A DNA stretch of 64,000 bases from Aquimarina sp. Aq107 (GTDB lineage: Bacteria > Bacteroidota > Bacteroidia > Flavobacteriales > Flavobacteriaceae), in contig NZ_OX030782.1 in the NCBI RefSeq assembly GCF_943733665.1, positions 2,072,501 through 2,136,500 on the forward strand. Reading direction: 5' to 3'. Below are positions 1 to 8,465 of this stretch, piece by piece (position 1 is the first letter of the stretch; each line of letters starts with the position of its first letter). The notes beneath the pieces are model-generated. The model had not been told where the DNA came from. It saw only the letters and a list, made by a program, of their open reading frames with translations, and ran no database searches. The position numbers and the translations under genes are program-made.

Positions 1-81
1 CAATAGATATATAAAACACTTATAGTTTATGGGTGTTTTATATAAATTAACTAAAAAAGATTAAAGAGATCTACTATTTTT

Positions 82-714
82 GTGATCCGTATACATTTCA
101 TAAATTCTGAAGATTTGTTAGAAAAAAGAGAGCAATTACCCCAAGAGCCATTAATCGATGCAGATTATTTTATTTACTGTTTGGAAGCGGTTGACGATAT
201 AGAAACGAACGAGATTACTGAGGCACAGAAAAAATTAGAACAATTGACCTCTCAATATGGCGTAGCCAGTATTTATAAAACCTGTGATACTATTGAAGGT
301 TTAGAAGCTAGTTTAAATACATTAGTGCTGGATGATCATAATTTTAAAGACTATGAAATCATCTATTTGGTAATAACGGGCGAAGCAAATAGTATTTGTT
401 TAAATGATTACTATTATAGTTTACAAGAAATTGCAGAAATTTTTGAAGGGAAATTAAAAGGAAAGATTTTACATTTTTCTAATGCAAAAGCGCTGGATTT
501 AGACGAAGAAGAAGCACAATATTTTTTGGATATCACAGGTGCAAAAGGTGTTTCTGGATACGGTAATTCTTATAATGGAGTCACTAGCTCCAATCTTGAT
601 ATCGCATTCTTTAACTTGTTTAAAGAAGATGATAATATGTTAGATGTTGTAGAAGAGTTGCATCAAAGACATTACAAAATCTGTAAATTCCTTGATTTTA
701 GACTGTATTATTAA
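82..714 (+). CDS. DUF6642-like protein, apparent caspase-like dyad lost
   Basis: A 210-residue cytoplasmic protein with no signal peptide or membrane segment. It follows the layout I recall for DUF6642: an early Y-C-L-E motif (residues 32-35), a central hydrophobic strand ending in a residue-Gly pair (T99-G100), the segment E-I-F-E-G-K-L-K-G-K-I (119-129), then a second strand (130-136) and a G-Y-G motif near 159. In family members I remember, the two strands end in His-Gly and Gly-Ser-Cys, like a caspase/CHAT dyad. Here those positions read Thr-Gly and Ser-Asn-Ala, so an enzyme role is doubtful. The start is GTG at 82; an in-frame stop at 52-54 limits extension and no ATG lies between. Function is unknown. 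Confidence 0.65.
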   Translation: MIRIHFINSEDLLEKREQLPQEPLIDADYFIYCLEAVDDIETNEITEAQKKLEQLTSQYGVASIYKTCDTIEGLEASLNTLVLDDHNFKDYEIIYLVITGEANSICLNDYYYSLQEIAEIFEGKLKGKILHFSNAKALDLDEEEAQYFLDITGAKGVSGYGNSYNGVTSSNLDIAFFNLFKEDDNMLDVVEELHQRHYKICKFLDFRLYY

Positions 715-835
715 ACTGAGATCTTAAGTGTACATGAAATTTATTTTTTCTACAGAATAAGCCAAATGGGGAATTAGGATTATTCGATTAGAAATATCAG
801 TAAAATCACCTTCAATTACAGATAGATTTATTTCC

Positions 836-2269
836 TTATGATATGTTAATTGGGAATGATGATCCCTTTGAATTGCCCTGAATTTGAAAGGAAGTGAATT
901 TATGGCAACTACCTTGCGATTGATTGGGAGGAGCATTCCCACAATCTATTGCAACGAAAGTATATATGTGATTATCGGTCAAATTGATTTCCTTTGGCGA
1001 ACCTTCTGGGCATCCGGATCCTTGCCATTGACTATTTAAAGTACCCTGATCTTTCCATACGCCATCATTAACTGTATGATCATAAGTCCACAAACGAACT
1101 GATTTTCTATCATTATGACAATTACTAACAACTAATTTACTAGCGCTAATTGTTGTTGGCGGCGTTGTTGTCGGAGGAGCTTGTTCTTTAAATTCAGGTT
1201 TTTCACACAAGTCATCGCTAAATATCGTATTTTGAGCGATCCATTTACTACGTCCTCTAATCGTAAAACAATGTTCTTTAGTCTTTGCGGATTTAGTGCT
1301 TTTTATTTCAAACTCATAGCTAGTTTTGTTTCCATCTAATACAATTGGATCGTAATCTGAGCTACTACCACCATCAATAAGAATGTATTGTTTTGTTAAG
1401 TCTGAAGTAGTTGAATTGGTCCATGATAATTTTCCTTTAATCTTTTGAACATAGTGCCATTTCCAAGGCTTATACCATGGTGATTGAATATAGTTTTCTT
1501 CCCACTCAAAATTAGAAAGTATAAGATCTGTTGCTTTCTTAGGTTTAGTTTTTAAAATTCTCCATTTCTGAATATCATTACCAGTAAATGAGCTCATTAC
1601 TAGCGTCCCTCCAGAACTAAAATCTAAGGGTTCTATGACCATTTTTTTGTCAAAATGAGCACTTTGGATATAATACGTATCCACCTCACCAGCAACTGGT
1701 GTTATTTTCCATATTTGTTTATGTGCTTGTACTGATGATGTCTTAAGACCCTCCATTACAGATATAGTAGCGTCATCAACTTCACGTTTAGCTTCAATAG
1801 AGAAAACAAAATTTCTTGCTATTTGTTTACTGCTAATTGGTCGATCAGGAGCCACAACTTCAGCTGTTGGTGACTGCACCAAATCTGGGCTATTTATTCC
1901 AGAACCCGAAGGTTCTTTAGTATTATTATCCTTGATTACCAGAGGAGGTGTTTTAGCAGATAAATAAAAATCAGAACTTATACTGCTATTGTTGTACGCC
2001 ATAATGTAACGTGCATCTTCACCATATCTTTCTGGAATATTATTTTTACTAAATCGAAACATCTGCGCTCTACCATAATTTATAGAATATGGCCAAACAT
2101 TTGTTCCATTTGCTTTAACATCATGTTGAACATCTATAACAAGGCCAGTCTTAACGTTTTGGATATAAACCCAGCCCGAACCCCAATTTTGTGAAAATGT
2201 ATTTATGGTAGCAAAAAATAAAAACAATAGTAGGTAGTGGGCTTTTATAGTTAATTGAATAGTTTTCAT
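836..2269 (-). CDS. Secreted RICIN-type beta-trefoil protein with a C-terminal Cys-containing domain
   Basis: A 477-residue protein with a Sec signal peptide (hydrophobic stretch around residues 12-25, ending near FSQ). Residues about 28-245 look like a ricin-type beta-trefoil: strands of the kind W-V-Y-I-Q-N and repeated Q-K-W-R-I-L type ends typical of carbohydrate-binding RICIN domains. Residues about 247-360 look like a beta-sandwich, a Thr/Pro linker follows (365-375), and the last ~100 residues form a separate unit with four cysteines that I cannot place. There is no T9SS sorting tail, so it is probably periplasmic or exported another way. Sugar binding is inferred from fold resemblance; no catalytic domain is recognised. 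It is divergent from the gene at 2614. Confidence 0.75.
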   Translation of the reverse strand: MKTIQLTIKAHYLLLFLFFATINTFSQNWGSGWVYIQNVKTGLVIDVQHDVKANGTNVWPYSINYGRAQMFRFSKNNIPERYGEDARYIMAYNNSSISSDFYLSAKTPPLVIKDNNTKEPSGSGINSPDLVQSPTAEVVAPDRPISSKQIARNFVFSIEAKREVDDATISVMEGLKTSSVQAHKQIWKITPVAGEVDTYYIQSAHFDKKMVIEPLDFSSGGTLVMSSFTGNDIQKWRILKTKPKKATDLILSNFEWEENYIQSPWYKPWKWHYVQKIKGKLSWTNSTTSDLTKQYILIDGGSSSDYDPIVLDGNKTSYEFEIKSTKSAKTKEHCFTIRGRSKWIAQNTIFSDDLCEKPEFKEQAPPTTTPPTTISASKLVVSNCHNDRKSVRLWTYDHTVNDGVWKDQGTLNSQWQGSGCPEGSPKEINLTDNHIYTFVAIDCGNAPPNQSQGSCHKFTSFQIQGNSKGSSFPINIS

Positions 2270-2613
2270 TTTTTCCTTTTTTGAGATTAATAAGTACGCA
2301 AAGAACTAACAATGAAAAAGAAGTACCAATAGGCAAAACACTAATACAGTAGGGGGATATCACCCAATCATAGAATTAAAGATCCGCAAAGTTCTTTTGT
2401 ATGGCATATTTGCTTAAAATTTCTTGACAAAATTGAAGATTCAAGAGCTCCTCTAAAATAACAGGAATTTAAGACGATACTGTATCATAATTCTTCAGAT
2501 ACTCCAAAAATATGTTTTATCAGTACATTTTGTATGCCAACATCGTGATGTAAGTAGGAAACAGCGTTTAAACATTAGACATTTGCAGCTTATTAATATT
2601 AAAAACAGTCAAT
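2270..2613. other. Intergenic gap between divergent genes
   Basis: This 344-base gap separates two divergently transcribed secreted-protein genes and must hold both promoters. I see no RNA gene, no convincing long inverted repeat and no coding remnant in it. A sequence close to the Bacteroidota -7 box (GACATTTG, one mismatch to TAnnTTTG) lies just before the 2614 gene, but I could not pair it with a clear -33 element. Confidence 0.5.
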
Positions 2614-3546
2614 ATGAAAAATTACATCCTAGTAGTAGTGATGCTGCTTACAATTCAATGTATAAATGCCCAATCTAACATTGATAAAGATGTGAATACA
2701 TCTGCAATTAATTTAGTTATTGTTAATTATAATGGAGATATTTTATTAAAAAAAGCAACAATAGGTTGGATAACAATAGGTGCATTTTATGAAAAAAGAC
2801 ACACTATAAATGAAGTTATCGATAGTATCTCTAATAAATATGGAGTATCCATTACAAAACCAAATCTTAAAGGTGTTTTTACTTATAAATTTGACTTTAA
2901 TAATACTGTAAGTATACGACAAGTTTATGTCGCTAAATCTACGACTAATGATTTGCCAACAAATAAAAATGTAGAATTCCGTTGGGCTCCAAAAGATGAA
3001 GCTATAGAAAAATTTAAAAGTACTATTCCATCTTTAGGCGAAATGATAGCGCAAGTTATAGACTATCCTCAGGTAGTTTGGGGAGGATCTTTTTTAATTA
3101 AAAAAGAAAACAATAAAAAGATTTCTATGATAACAGAGGATTTTTATCCAATAAGCGACGCTTCTACATATAGAGAATCATCTAATGATCCTGCAGTTGT
3201 AAAAGCATTACAGAAGTATATGGAAGGTAGCTCTTATAACAAGAGAGAAATGTTACTAAGTGCTTTTTCAGACAACGCTACATTATATCTAACCAACAGG
3301 GATGGAGATTTTAAAAGATATTCTCCAAGTGAATACGCTGATTTTTTCAAAAACGCAGAAAAGGGAAAGTTCAACGGGAGAGACGCTAAAATTTTAGAGA
3401 TTACCGTTACAAAAGATATAGCAACAGCAAAAGTTGAAATTGCTGGTCCTGATAGAGCTTGGGTATATATTGATTTATTCTTGCTTAAAAAAATTAAAAA
3501 TGATTGGAGAATTATTAGTAAAACTGCAACCAGGGTTGATAAATAA
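2614..3546 (+). CDS. Secreted fusion of a degenerate Nudix-like domain and an NTF2/lumazine-binding-like domain
   Basis: A 310-residue protein with a clear signal peptide (residues 1-19, cut after I-N-A). Residues about 30-135 read like a Nudix fold: a first strand L-V-I-V-N-Y-N-G-D-I-L-L, then a segment with Nudix-box spacing from G56 to G77-V78. The catalytic positions of the box are replaced (expected Glu62 is Arg, Arg70 is Asp, Glu71 is Ser, Glu74 is Asn, Glu75 is Lys), so hydrolase activity is unlikely. Residues about 195-308 match the putative lumazine-binding (SnoaL/NTF2) type: a helix with Y-M-E-G, F-S-D-N-A-T-L and a terminal W-R-I-I-S-K strand. Export of such a fusion suggests a binding role in the periplasm. 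This is inference from pattern only. Confidence 0.6.
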   Translation: MKNYILVVVMLLTIQCINAQSNIDKDVNTSAINLVIVNYNGDILLKKATIGWITIGAFYEKRHTINEVIDSISNKYGVSITKPNLKGVFTYKFDFNNTVSIRQVYVAKSTTNDLPTNKNVEFRWAPKDEAIEKFKSTIPSLGEMIAQVIDYPQVVWGGSFLIKKENNKKISMITEDFYPISDASTYRESSNDPAVVKALQKYMEGSSYNKREMLLSAFSDNATLYLTNRDGDFKRYSPSEYADFFKNAEKGKFNGRDAKILEITVTKDIATAKVEIAGPDRAWVYIDLFLLKKIKNDWRIISKTATRVDK

Positions 3547-3599
3547 GATAGAGAAGAATGCTTTACAAAAGATAATGGAACATATTTCTCAAAACGATG

Positions 3600-3735
3600 T
3601 GGCTCCTGAGCTGTTACATTGAGGGTGTCGAAGTGTTGTCGAAGGGTGGGAAAATAAGGGAAGCCGATCTTAGGAGATTCGCGATTTCCATAATCTGAAA
3701 TAGGAGGTAACGGGGAATGTGTAAGGAATTGGATT
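3600..3735. repeat. Dispersed intergenic repeat, copy 1
   Basis: A stretch less AT-rich than its surroundings, containing TCGAAGTGTTGTCGAAGG and ending in AATGTGTAAGGAATTGGATT. A second intergenic site near 13225-13290 has a matching end, AATGTGTGCGGAATTGGATT, preceded by TCGAAGTAGCAGGAGGGG. The shared end differs at two positions in 20. Both lie downstream of a plus-strand gene and before a minus-strand gene, so they may be remnants of a small repeat family. No coding potential is credible here. Confidence 0.4.
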
Positions 3736-3821
3736 AATAAATAAAAAATATTTTTATTAAAGAAAATCCACAAGAAACAATCAAATAATTTTGAATTTGT
3801 TGGGAATAAAATTTCAATAAT

Positions 3822-5903
3822 TTATAGTAGTTTTTCTTTTTCTAAAGTTTCTTTAAGTTTTTTATGTTGTTCCCAAAACTTGATTTCTATTTTACCAATA
3901 ACCTCCTCATATTCCGGATGATTTTGTAATCGTTTTAATAACGGATCTTCTCTGATAAACAAAATTACCCAATATTGAAAATCATCTTGTAGACTAAACT
4001 TGTCATAAGCTTCTATGGCTTTGCCTGGTATGTTTTCATAAAGATAAAGCACAGCTAAACTTGCCTCTTTATAAATGGACTCATCTTTTTCTAAGTAGTC
4101 TTTATATTTATTTAAGTATTGCTCAGCTTTATTAGCAAACCCCATTTTATTATAGGTATATGCAATTTTGATGTTCTCTGCAGGATACAGGTCAATTTTA
4201 TTGGTAGTAAGTATGTCAATATATTTCTCGTAATAGAATAATGCGTTATTATAATCTTCTTGAAAATAATACATCTTAGCCAATTCTTGAGTAATATCAG
4301 TACGTGTAGTATCTTTTTGCCATTCTATAAGCATTTTGCTTGTTAAGATTTTTAAATCCTTGTTATTGGCATAATCTATAAAGTTTTTTAAATAAGTAGA
4401 GTAAGGGTTTCTAGGATTATATTTCAAAGATTCTTCAATGTATTCAGAAGCTTTTTTTGTAAACCCATTTTGAACTAAGGCATTACTCAAGTTCAAATAA
4501 ATATAGCTCTTGGATACAGAATCATTAGCCTCTATATTCAGTTTGATTCCTTGTAATGCATAAGTTAGGTATTTACTAGTATTAGGAACCACTCTAGAAT
4601 ATAAAACAGATAAAAATAATACTACAGAAGAGGCATTAGGATTATAATCGAGTGCTTTTTCCAAATAAGGTATCGCTAACTTAAACTCGGTTACATTTAT
4701 ATAATATAGCGCTTTTGCAATCAGAGGTAATTCTGAAGTAGCATCATACAACAAAGCATTGTCTGCATACTCATTTAATTTGTCTACATATTTTTTTTCA
4801 ATTTTATTTTCATCTAGATAAAAGTAACAAATGGCAATTTGGGCATAAGCATCAGCATATTTTGAATCTTCTTCTATCGCTTTTTCAAAATTCAAAATAC
4901 CTTTACGTAATCCTTCTTCACTTTGTTCATTTTGATGTTCTAATCCTTTTAGATAAAAGTCATAAGCTACTAGATTTTCAGTAGGTTTTTTAGCAATAAG
5001 TGCAAATTCTTTTGGTGTTACATTTGCTTCTATAGCAAGGGCTATCTTCTTCGCGATGTTATTTTGAAGTTCAAAGATATCATCAAGTTCATATTTATAT
5101 TGTTCAGACCAAATAGGGCTATCTTCATTTGCATCTATCAATTGAATGCTTAGAAGTACTTCATTTCCTATCTTTTGTCCGCTGCCTTCAATCAAATAGT
5201 TGACTTGTAATTCTTCGGCGATTTCGGAAACATTTTTAGGATTGTTTCTATATTTTTCAGTAGATGTCCTACTGATTACTCTTAAATCTTTAATTTTTTG
5301 AAGATTATTTAGTGAAGATTCCATGACTCCATTGATGAAGTATAGATTAGAATTATCTTCACTTAAATTTTTGAAAGGTAAAAAGGCAACCGACTTTTCT
5401 TTATTTTCTTTGGAAGCTACAGAAGTGAATTGGTCCTTAAAAAAGTAAATAATAGCAATTATAGCTATTGTCGTAATTGCAATAATATATCTATTAATGT
5501 TCCTGTTTTTTGTGACAGTTTCTTCCGTTTTTTTATCATCGCTTGGCTTTATAGTCTTTTCTTCTTGTTTTTTGGTTTTTGTTTCACCAGGTGGATATCC
5601 ATAATATTCACGATAACATTTTGTAAAATAGGACGGATTGCTGAAGCCAACTTCAAATGAAATTTCTGAAGCAGTCAATTCAGTCTCTCCCAACATTTCT
5701 GCAGCTTTTTGCAAACGTATCTCTCGGATAAACTGACTGGCAGACAAATTGTTTTGCTTTTTTATTTTCCTCAGTAAACTCGAACGACTCATATTCATTT
5801 TGGAAGCCAATTCAGAAACACCAAATTGCTCGTTAGAAATATTTTCTAAAACTGCGGATTTGGCCTGCGATAAAAAAGAATTTGAAGTAGAGTCTTGAGT
5901 CAT
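3822..5903 (-). CDS. Membrane-anchored AraC-type regulator with TolB/FlgO-like and TPR regions
   Basis: A 693-residue regulator. Residues about 12-110 are an AraC/XylS double helix-turn-helix (ends with the typical F-S-N-P-S-Y-F-T-K-C-Y-R-E-Y segment). A charged linker leads to one transmembrane helix at 138-155. Residues about 168-290 match the TolB-N/FlgO-like domain often found next to cyclase or HTH modules (V-A-F-L-P-F-K-N-L, then V-N-Y-L-I-E-G-S and D-I-F-E-L-Q). The rest, about 300-690, is TPR-like helical repeats. The DNA-binding part would be cytoplasmic and the TPR part periplasmic, so a trans-membrane sensory role is likely. It is divergent from the ankyrin lipoprotein gene at 6130 and probably controls that run of genes. 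Palindromic and direct-repeat sites lie between them. Confidence 0.85.
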   Translation of the reverse strand: MTQDSTSNSFLSQAKSAVLENISNEQFGVSELASKMNMSRSSLLRKIKKQNNLSASQFIREIRLQKAAEMLGETELTASEISFEVGFSNPSYFTKCYREYYGYPPGETKTKKQEEKTIKPSDDKKTEETVTKNRNINRYIIAITTIAIIAIIYFFKDQFTSVASKENKEKSVAFLPFKNLSEDNSNLYFINGVMESSLNNLQKIKDLRVISRTSTEKYRNNPKNVSEIAEELQVNYLIEGSGQKIGNEVLLSIQLIDANEDSPIWSEQYKYELDDIFELQNNIAKKIALAIEANVTPKEFALIAKKPTENLVAYDFYLKGLEHQNEQSEEGLRKGILNFEKAIEEDSKYADAYAQIAICYFYLDENKIEKKYVDKLNEYADNALLYDATSELPLIAKALYYINVTEFKLAIPYLEKALDYNPNASSVVLFLSVLYSRVVPNTSKYLTYALQGIKLNIEANDSVSKSYIYLNLSNALVQNGFTKKASEYIEESLKYNPRNPYSTYLKNFIDYANNKDLKILTSKMLIEWQKDTTRTDITQELAKMYYFQEDYNNALFYYEKYIDILTTNKIDLYPAENIKIAYTYNKMGFANKAEQYLNKYKDYLEKDESIYKEASLAVLYLYENIPGKAIEAYDKFSLQDDFQYWVILFIREDPLLKRLQNHPEYEEVIGKIEIKFWEQHKKLKETLEKEKLL

Positions 5904-5973
5904 TTTTTGATTAATTAAAACGAAGATAAGTAAAATTTAAACACAGATTTTTAAATCGGCTTTTTCTGATTTT

Positions 5974-6026
5974 ATTATGATTTGCATCATAATTTATAGT
6001 CTTGCTACATAATTTATAAGACTGCA
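5974..6026. promoter_or_regulatory. Candidate AraC-type operator: palindrome plus direct repeats
   Basis: ATTATGAT (5974-5981) and ATCATAAT (5986-5993) form a perfect 8-bp inverted repeat with a 4-base spacer. Overlapping it, CATAATTTATA occurs twice at 5988 and 6008, that is, at a 20-base period, close to two helical turns as AraC-family sites often are. The block lies between the AraC-TPR gene (3822-5903) and the divergent 6130 gene. A related half-site pair (AATTATGAT / ATCATAATT) occurs at 13928-13957. Function as an operator is inferred. Confidence 0.4.
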
Positions 6027-6129
6027 TTAAACTTCATAACTCTTGATTCATAACTATTTACTGTTGCTTCAACGTTGATTGCATCTTTGTATCATCAAAT
6101 CGAGATAATAATATTTAAAATTTAAAATC

Positions 6130-6717
6130 ATGAAAAATCCAATTAAAATTCAATCAAGATGTTTAGCTATAATTATATGTATTATAGCAATTGCATTTAC
6201 ATCGTGTTCACAAAAAAGTGAAACCAAAAGCACAACAGCCACTTCAAATGAGAAGATTGCTAAACCTAGTCAAGATATTCATGAAGCGATAATCTCAAAT
6301 AATTTCGAGGTTGTAAAACAGCATATTGAAAATGGTTCCGATATCAATAAAATAGAAAACATGAGTGGTTCTACACCTTTATTAACTGCAGTGACTTTTA
6401 ACAGACCTAAAATCGTAGTTGAGTTATTAAAAGCAAATGTTGATTTATCCATAAAGAACAATGATGGCAGCACAGCATTACACACTGCAGCATTTTTTGG
6501 AAGAATAGAAATGGTTAAACTATTGTTGGATGCTGGAGCAGATAAAACTATAAAAAACAATTTTGGGGCAACACCAAGAGAAACTGTATTAGGCGAATTT
6601 TCGCAAATGAAACCTATTTATGAAATGTTAACTCTTCAATTGCAACCTATGGGTTTCACATTAGACCTTAACGAATTGGAAAAAGCAAGACCTGTAGTGG
6701 CTATGATGTTGCAATAA
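6130..6717 (+). CDS. Ankyrin-repeat lipoprotein
   Basis: A 195-residue lipoprotein: hydrophobic leader then lipobox F-T-S-C with Cys26. Residues about 50-150 contain three or more ankyrin repeats (G-S-T-P-L-L-T-A-V and G-S-T-A-L-H-T-A-A signatures, followed by L-L-D-A-G-A-D). Ankyrin repeats mediate protein-protein contacts; a periplasmic partner is unknown. It is the first of a same-strand run to about 9848 with gaps of about 36-90 bases, and divergent from the AraC-TPR regulator, which is its likely controller. Confidence 0.85.
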   Translation: MKNPIKIQSRCLAIIICIIAIAFTSCSQKSETKSTTATSNEKIAKPSQDIHEAIISNNFEVVKQHIENGSDINKIENMSGSTPLLTAVTFNRPKIVVELLKANVDLSIKNNDGSTALHTAAFFGRIEMVKLLLDAGADKTIKNNFGATPRETVLGEFSQMKPIYEMLTLQLQPMGFTLDLNELEKARPVVAMMLQ

Positions 6718-6791
6718 AACATATCTATGATTGCTTATTGCATTCTCAATCTAATAATAAACATTAAATACATCAACCAAATTTCCATAGT

Positions 6792-7889
6792 ATGAAAATT
6801 GAAAGACGTTATGATATCGATTGGCTAAGAGTTATAGCTATAGCATTTTTATTAATATACCATATTGCTATTGTGTTTCAACCTTGGGCTATGCTTATAG
6901 GCTTCATAAGAAGCGACGAAATCTCTACTACCATCTGGCAACCAATGACCATGTTAAATGTATGGCGGATACCTATTCTTTTCTATGTTTCTGGTATGGG
7001 TGTTTATTTTGCTTTGAGAAAACGCAATAACATAGAATTACTAAAAGAGCGTGCAAAAAGAATATTACTGCCATTTTTATTTGGCATTGTGGCTATAACT
7101 CCATTACACATGTTTGTGTTTCAAGATTACTATAGTATGGGTTTAAGTTACTATCCGCATATGGGACATCTTTGGTTTTTAGGAAATATTTTTATTTATG
7201 TACTTATTGGATTTCCTGTTTTTTACGGCATACAAAAAGGTGTGTTTTCAAAATTCATAGCTTTTTCAAAACAACTATTTAGCAATCCACTAGGCTTATT
7301 ATCTGTTAATGCATTTTTTGTTGCAGAGGTATTACTATTACAACCAAAACCCTTTGCAATGTATGCGCAAACCTGGCATGGTTTTGCAATTGGTTTATTA
7401 GCATTCTTTTTCGGCTTCCTTTTTATGAAAACAGGAAAAGTATTTTGGAATACCGTAAAACGATGGAAATGGCTATTTCTGGGATTGGCAGCTATACTAT
7501 ATACGGTAAGATATGTTCTATTCGGCGCTGAAGGACCTTTATACTTAACTTCTATTGAAAGCAATAGTTGGATCTTCTCAATATTCGGTTTTTGCCATCA
7601 ATACCTTAATAAACCGAGTAAGATTTTATCCTATTTAAGTAAAGCCGCATATCCTGTTTATATCATACACATGATTGTATTGTATTTAGCAGCAAAATTT
7701 ATATTGCCTTTAAACTTACCGGCACTAATAGCGTTCGTGCTGATTACACTTATTACGTTTATTGGCTGCTATTTACTTTATGAGTTTCTGATAAGAAGAA
7801 TCCCTATTCTTAGACCATTGTTTGGTTTAAACTGGAAAGTAGATATAAAGAAAAAAAGGAGCGAAACTGTTGTTGTAAATAAAGCCTAA
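6792..7889 (+). CDS. Acyltransferase family 3 membrane protein
   Basis: A 365-residue polytopic membrane protein of the acyltransferase_3 (OatA/MdoC-like) family. The N-terminus has the hallmark R-Y-D-I-D-W-L-R-V-I-A-I followed by a helix containing Y-H, whose His is the usual catalytic residue, then about ten hydrophobic segments (for example residues 125-145, 200-216, 278-300, 305-330). The C-terminus is basic and cytoplasmic. Such proteins move acyl groups from a cytoplasmic donor to an extracytoplasmic sugar or lipid. The acceptor cannot be told from sequence. It follows the ankyrin lipoprotein by 74 bases. Confidence 0.85.
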   Translation: MKIERRYDIDWLRVIAIAFLLIYHIAIVFQPWAMLIGFIRSDEISTTIWQPMTMLNVWRIPILFYVSGMGVYFALRKRNNIELLKERAKRILLPFLFGIVAITPLHMFVFQDYYSMGLSYYPHMGHLWFLGNIFIYVLIGFPVFYGIQKGVFSKFIAFSKQLFSNPLGLLSVNAFFVAEVLLLQPKPFAMYAQTWHGFAIGLLAFFFGFLFMKTGKVFWNTVKRWKWLFLGLAAILYTVRYVLFGAEGPLYLTSIESNSWIFSIFGFCHQYLNKPSKILSYLSKAAYPVYIIHMIVLYLAAKFILPLNLPALIAFVLITLITFIGCYLLYEFLIRRIPILRPLFGLNWKVDIKKKRSETVVVNKA

Positions 7890-7958
7890 TGCATCGGCTC
7901 AAATCTACTTCGTATTTAGAAGAATCATCCTTGAAATTATAAATAAAAGAATCGAAAA

Positions 7959-8429
7959 ATGAAGACTAAAAAAATAAGTTCAAACGTAAAATCATCAAAA
8001 AAGAAAACACATCCATTTTGGAGCTTTTTCTGGCTTACTTTTCTTGTCGTTTCGCTCTGGTATGCTTGGTACTCTTTTTATGCACCTTCAAATAATATTG
8101 TTTGGGAAAACAATATTGAATCTGCTCAAAAACTTGCAAGCAATTCTGATAAAAATATTATGATATTCTTTACAGCGGAGTGGTGCTCACCATGTAGAAT
8201 TATGAAACGTCAAGTGTTTGCAGATAAAGAGGTAACGAAAGCTATTAGTGAAAAAGTTGTTACAGTTGAAATTGATATGGATGACCCAAATGCAAAAGCA
8301 CTTGTAAAGCAATATAATATTGGTGCAACACCAACAACAATTTTCATTAATCCTCAAGGAAAAGTAATGGACTACGCAGTAGGGAAAGTTGAAAAAGCAA
8401 AATTCCTTGAAATGCTTCTAAGTATTTAA
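7959..8429 (+). CDS. Membrane-anchored thioredoxin-fold protein
   Basis: A 156-residue protein with a very basic N-terminus, one transmembrane anchor (residues about 21-43) and a thioredoxin domain (about 50-155). The redox motif W-C-S-P-C places the cysteines at 76 and 79, and the cis-proline loop G-A-T-P-T follows the strand near residue 125. It most likely faces the periplasm as a disulfide reductase or oxidase. It is downstream of the acyltransferase gene and upstream of a DUF4386 gene, probably in one transcript. Confidence 0.85.
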   Translation: MKTKKISSNVKSSKKKTHPFWSFFWLTFLVVSLWYAWYSFYAPSNNIVWENNIESAQKLASNSDKNIMIFFTAEWCSPCRIMKRQVFADKEVTKAISEKVVTVEIDMDDPNAKALVKQYNIGATPTTIFINPQGKVMDYAVGKVEKAKFLEMLLSI

Positions 8430-8465
8430 TCAGAGAGAGAATTTCAAATAAAAAATAATAAAAAA

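Noticed and set aside
724..942. 72-codon frame overlapping the end of the lectin gene
   Set aside because: It overlaps the 836-2269 gene in another frame, has no recognised domain and contains a run of hydrophobic residues typical of chance frames.
836..2269. T9SS sorting tail on the trefoil protein
   Set aside because: No Y-P-N-P-type start or terminal strand pattern is present; it ends in a Cys-rich domain.
3234..3773. 179-codon minus-strand frame over the 2614 gene
   Set aside because: Most of it is antisense to a coherent signal-peptide protein, and the rest is the intergenic repeat; no domain is seen.
6082..6089. CATCTTTG as a Bacteroidota -7 promoter box before the ankyrin gene
   Set aside because: One mismatch to TAnnTTTG and the nearest upstream TTG is at an unsuitable spacing.
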